Below are positions 33,404 to 34,583 of a stretch of 34,583 nt of DNA, piece after piece. The translations under genes were made by a program, and so were the position numbers. The notes beneath the pieces are model-generated. The model was given only the letters and a program-made list of their open reading frames with translations, ran no database searches and was not told the DNA's origin. Origin of the DNA: Bacillota bacterium (GTDB lineage Bacteria > Bacillota > Sulfobacillia > Sulfobacillales > Sulfobacillaceae); contig JAJYHT010000025.1 of NCBI GenBank assembly GCA_021784595.1, forward strand, positions 1-34,583, written 5' to 3'. The stretch's first letter is position 1; each line of letters starts with the position of its first letter.

Positions 33404-34252
33404 TTACTTGTGAATCAGATTCTTGATTTTTTCTTCTGTGTTTGATCCTTTCGATGGAGTGTATACGCTAATTCGAACATCATTACTTCCCTGAATTTGC
33501 AAAGAAGTTAGGTCAAACAGCATCTTTCCTGCCTTCGCATGTCTGAATTCGATGAACACCTCAGGAGATGAACTTACTTCATTATGATTCCAGAAACTCA
33601 GGAATTCAGGATTTTCGTCGCTAATCTTGTTCAAAAAATCGGCATACCAAGGGTCACCTATGAACTGCCCATAATACGACCGAAAAATCGCGACAAATCC
33701 ACGGATAAAATCATTCCAATTTCCCGCCAATACTTTGAATTCTTTCCTCGTGAATAAAATCCACAAAATGTTGCGTTCTTGCGCAGGGACTAAACCGAAG
33801 TCAATGAATACCTTGGCTGCAGCCTCGTTCCAACCAATAACATTACTCCTTCGATCCGAAGCAATGGTTGGGAAATAACGTAATTCGTTAAGAATCAGAT
33901 TTATCGCTGGACTAATTTCTGTAGTACTAGGTTTCAGTACTGGATTCTCGTGTTGACCAGTAGCAAGTATAAACAAATACTTACGTTCGTCCTCATTCAG
34001 GCGAAGAGCATTGGCTATGCAGTCCAGTACTTGTGATGACACTGAAATATCTCGTCCTTGTTCCAGCCATGTGTACCAAGTTGTACTCACCCCTGCCAGA
34101 AATGCGACCTCTTCGCGCCTGAGACCTGGTGTGCGCCTTCGACCACTAACAGGTAATCCAACGGAATGTGGCTGTAGCTTGCCTCTTTGGGCCTTTAAAA
34201 ACTCGGACAGCGCTTGCCGTCGCGTAACATCTTTCACCGCGTACTCCTCCAT
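33404..34252 (-). CDS. XRE-family regulator with MmyB-like ligand domain
   Basis: A 282-residue regulator. Residues 12-80 are a Cro/C1-type helix-turn-helix: RTPGLRREEVAFLAGVSTTWYTWLEQGRD with SSQVLDCIANALRLNEDERKYLFILA. Residues 105-280 match the MmyB-like domain (FPTIASDRRSNVIGWNEAAAKVF; FRHAKAGKMLFDLTSLQIQG), a PAS-like fold that binds fatty-acid-like ligands in the one structure I recall. The gene is clearly richer in A and T than those on the left. It diverges from a fabF remnant, so it may have controlled fatty-acid synthesis genes. Confidence 0.87.
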   Translation of the reverse strand: MEEYAVKDVTRRQALSEFLKAQRGKLQPHSVGLPVSGRRRTPGLRREEVAFLAGVSTTWYTWLEQGRDISVSSQVLDCIANALRLNEDERKYLFILATGQHENPVLKPSTTEISPAINLILNELRYFPTIASDRRSNVIGWNEAAAKVFIDFGLVPAQERNILWILFTRKEFKVLAGNWNDFIRGFVAIFRSYYGQFIGDPWYADFLNKISDENPEFLSFWNHNEVSSSPEVFIEFRHAKAGKMLFDLTSLQIQGSNDVRISVYTPSKGSNTEEKIKNLIHK

Positions 34253-34322
34253 ATAAAGTGATCGTGTTACTCATCATACCAGTATAAACGGCAACCTGTA
34301 CCAGGATAAAGTTTATGGCATC

Positions 34323-34332
34323 CTGTATACAG
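34323..34332. promoter_or_regulatory. Palindrome in the XRE/fabF divergent region
   Basis: CTGTATACAG is a perfect 10-base palindrome. CCTG-TAC-CAGG at 34295-34305 is a second dyad 18 bases to the left. Either could be the operator of the XRE regulator. Confidence 0.4.
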
Positions 34333-34356
34333 AGATATCGAATGGAGGAATGCGTA

Positions 34357-34497
34357 GTGGAAAGAGTAGTTATCACTGGCATGGGCGTGATAACCCCGCT
34401 CGGAAACGAGGTAAATACATTCTGGAATTCCCTTATTTCCGGAAAATCGGGAATATCTGCGTATTCCGACCAACTTGACCACGCATTCCAGTAATTA
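34357..34497 (+). pseudogene. fabF: fabF (3-oxoacyl-ACP synthase II) 5' fragment
   Basis: GTG 34357 with GGAGGA and a 7-base spacer opens RVVITGMGVITPLGNEVNTFWNSLISGKSGI, the N-terminus of FabF-type condensing enzymes. After about 38 codons the sequence departs from the family and hits a stop at 34495-34497. The departure coincides with the 23-bp repeats that begin about 34475. The active-site cysteine and histidines, which lie further on, are absent from the window, so the visible piece cannot be functional unless the rest resumes beyond the insertion. Confidence 0.75.
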
Positions 34498-34583
34498 CTG
34501 ACCACTCAGTCCAATAAATCCTGACCACTCAATCCGATAAATCCTGACCACTTTTACGTCCCCGTACTCGTTGGCTCAGTTAT
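34475..34583 (+). mobile_element. Putative insertion-sequence end with 23-bp tandem repeats
   Basis: CTGACCACT occurs at 34498, 34521 and 34544, and TTGACCACG at 34475, all with a 23-base period; the middle two units differ at only two positions (34508 and 34513 against 34531 and 34536). Multiple short direct repeats at the tips are typical of IS21-type elements, where transposase binds. The element interrupts fabF and continues beyond the window, so no transposase is seen. Confidence 0.55.

Noticed and set aside
34475-34552. 23-base repeats as a possible CRISPR array
   Set aside because: The units are directly tandem with no spacers, and no cas genes are present.

Overview
The window looks like a piece of a low-to-mid GC Gram-positive (Firmicutes-type) chromosome, plausibly a Sulfobacillus- or Alicyclobacillus-like acid or mineral-environment bacterium. 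The grounds are AGGAGG-type ribosome binding sites, frequent TTG and GTG starts, a YtpB-like terpene cyclase, a tricorn protease and an arsenic methylation locus. The assignment is inferred from gene content only.

Left part (1-15.2 kb), housekeeping and physiology. A plus-strand run holds the end of a transsulfuration enzyme, a J-domain/zinc protein, an aldehyde dehydrogenase, a DEDDy 3'-5' exonuclease and an overlapping recQ helicase. Then come a small membrane protein, a minus-strand YtpB-like terpene cyclase, and a minus-strand operon ybaK-pcp-tricorn (deacylase and peptide degradation). A zinc-ribbon protein and a membrane methyltransferase diverge, followed by a secreted lipoprotein and an ammonium transporter with phased repeats in its promoter.

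A graveyard of broken genes (15.2-16.6 kb) holds a RelE-like toxin fragment, a frameshifted VOC (glyoxalase-type) gene, a PIN-domain (VapC-like) toxin with an internal stop, and the frameshifted small gene before it, probably its antitoxin.

The core (16.6-26.2 kb) is a divergent catabolic island. On the minus strand, tightly coupled: acyl-CoA dehydrogenase, class III CoA-transferase, MaoC-type hydratase, CitE-type lyase, MmgE/PrpD protein. On the plus strand: GntR/FCD regulator, class I fumarase/tartrate-dehydratase-type alpha and beta subunits, enoyl-CoA hydratase, MFS transporter. Together they fit activation, oxidation, hydration and cleavage of a branched C5 dicarboxylate (methylsuccinate, mesaconate, citramalate or itaconate type) to acetyl-CoA and pyruvate or a similar pair. 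The divergent promoter carries a perfect palindrome around a TATAAT box. A 33-of-34-base copy of this element lies 9 kb away, upstream of a second MFS transporter (29.1-30.5 kb), suggesting one regulon.

Right part (26.2-34.6 kb), accessory. A double HD-domain HD-GYP protein lies between two diverged 85-bp direct repeats, probably insertion-sequence scars. After the second transporter comes an arsR-arsM-HAD hydrolase group with a clear operator. Last come an AT-richer XRE/MmyB-type regulator and, divergent from it, a fabF start cut off after about 40 codons by a 23-bp tandem repeat array that looks like the end of an insertion sequence running out of the window.
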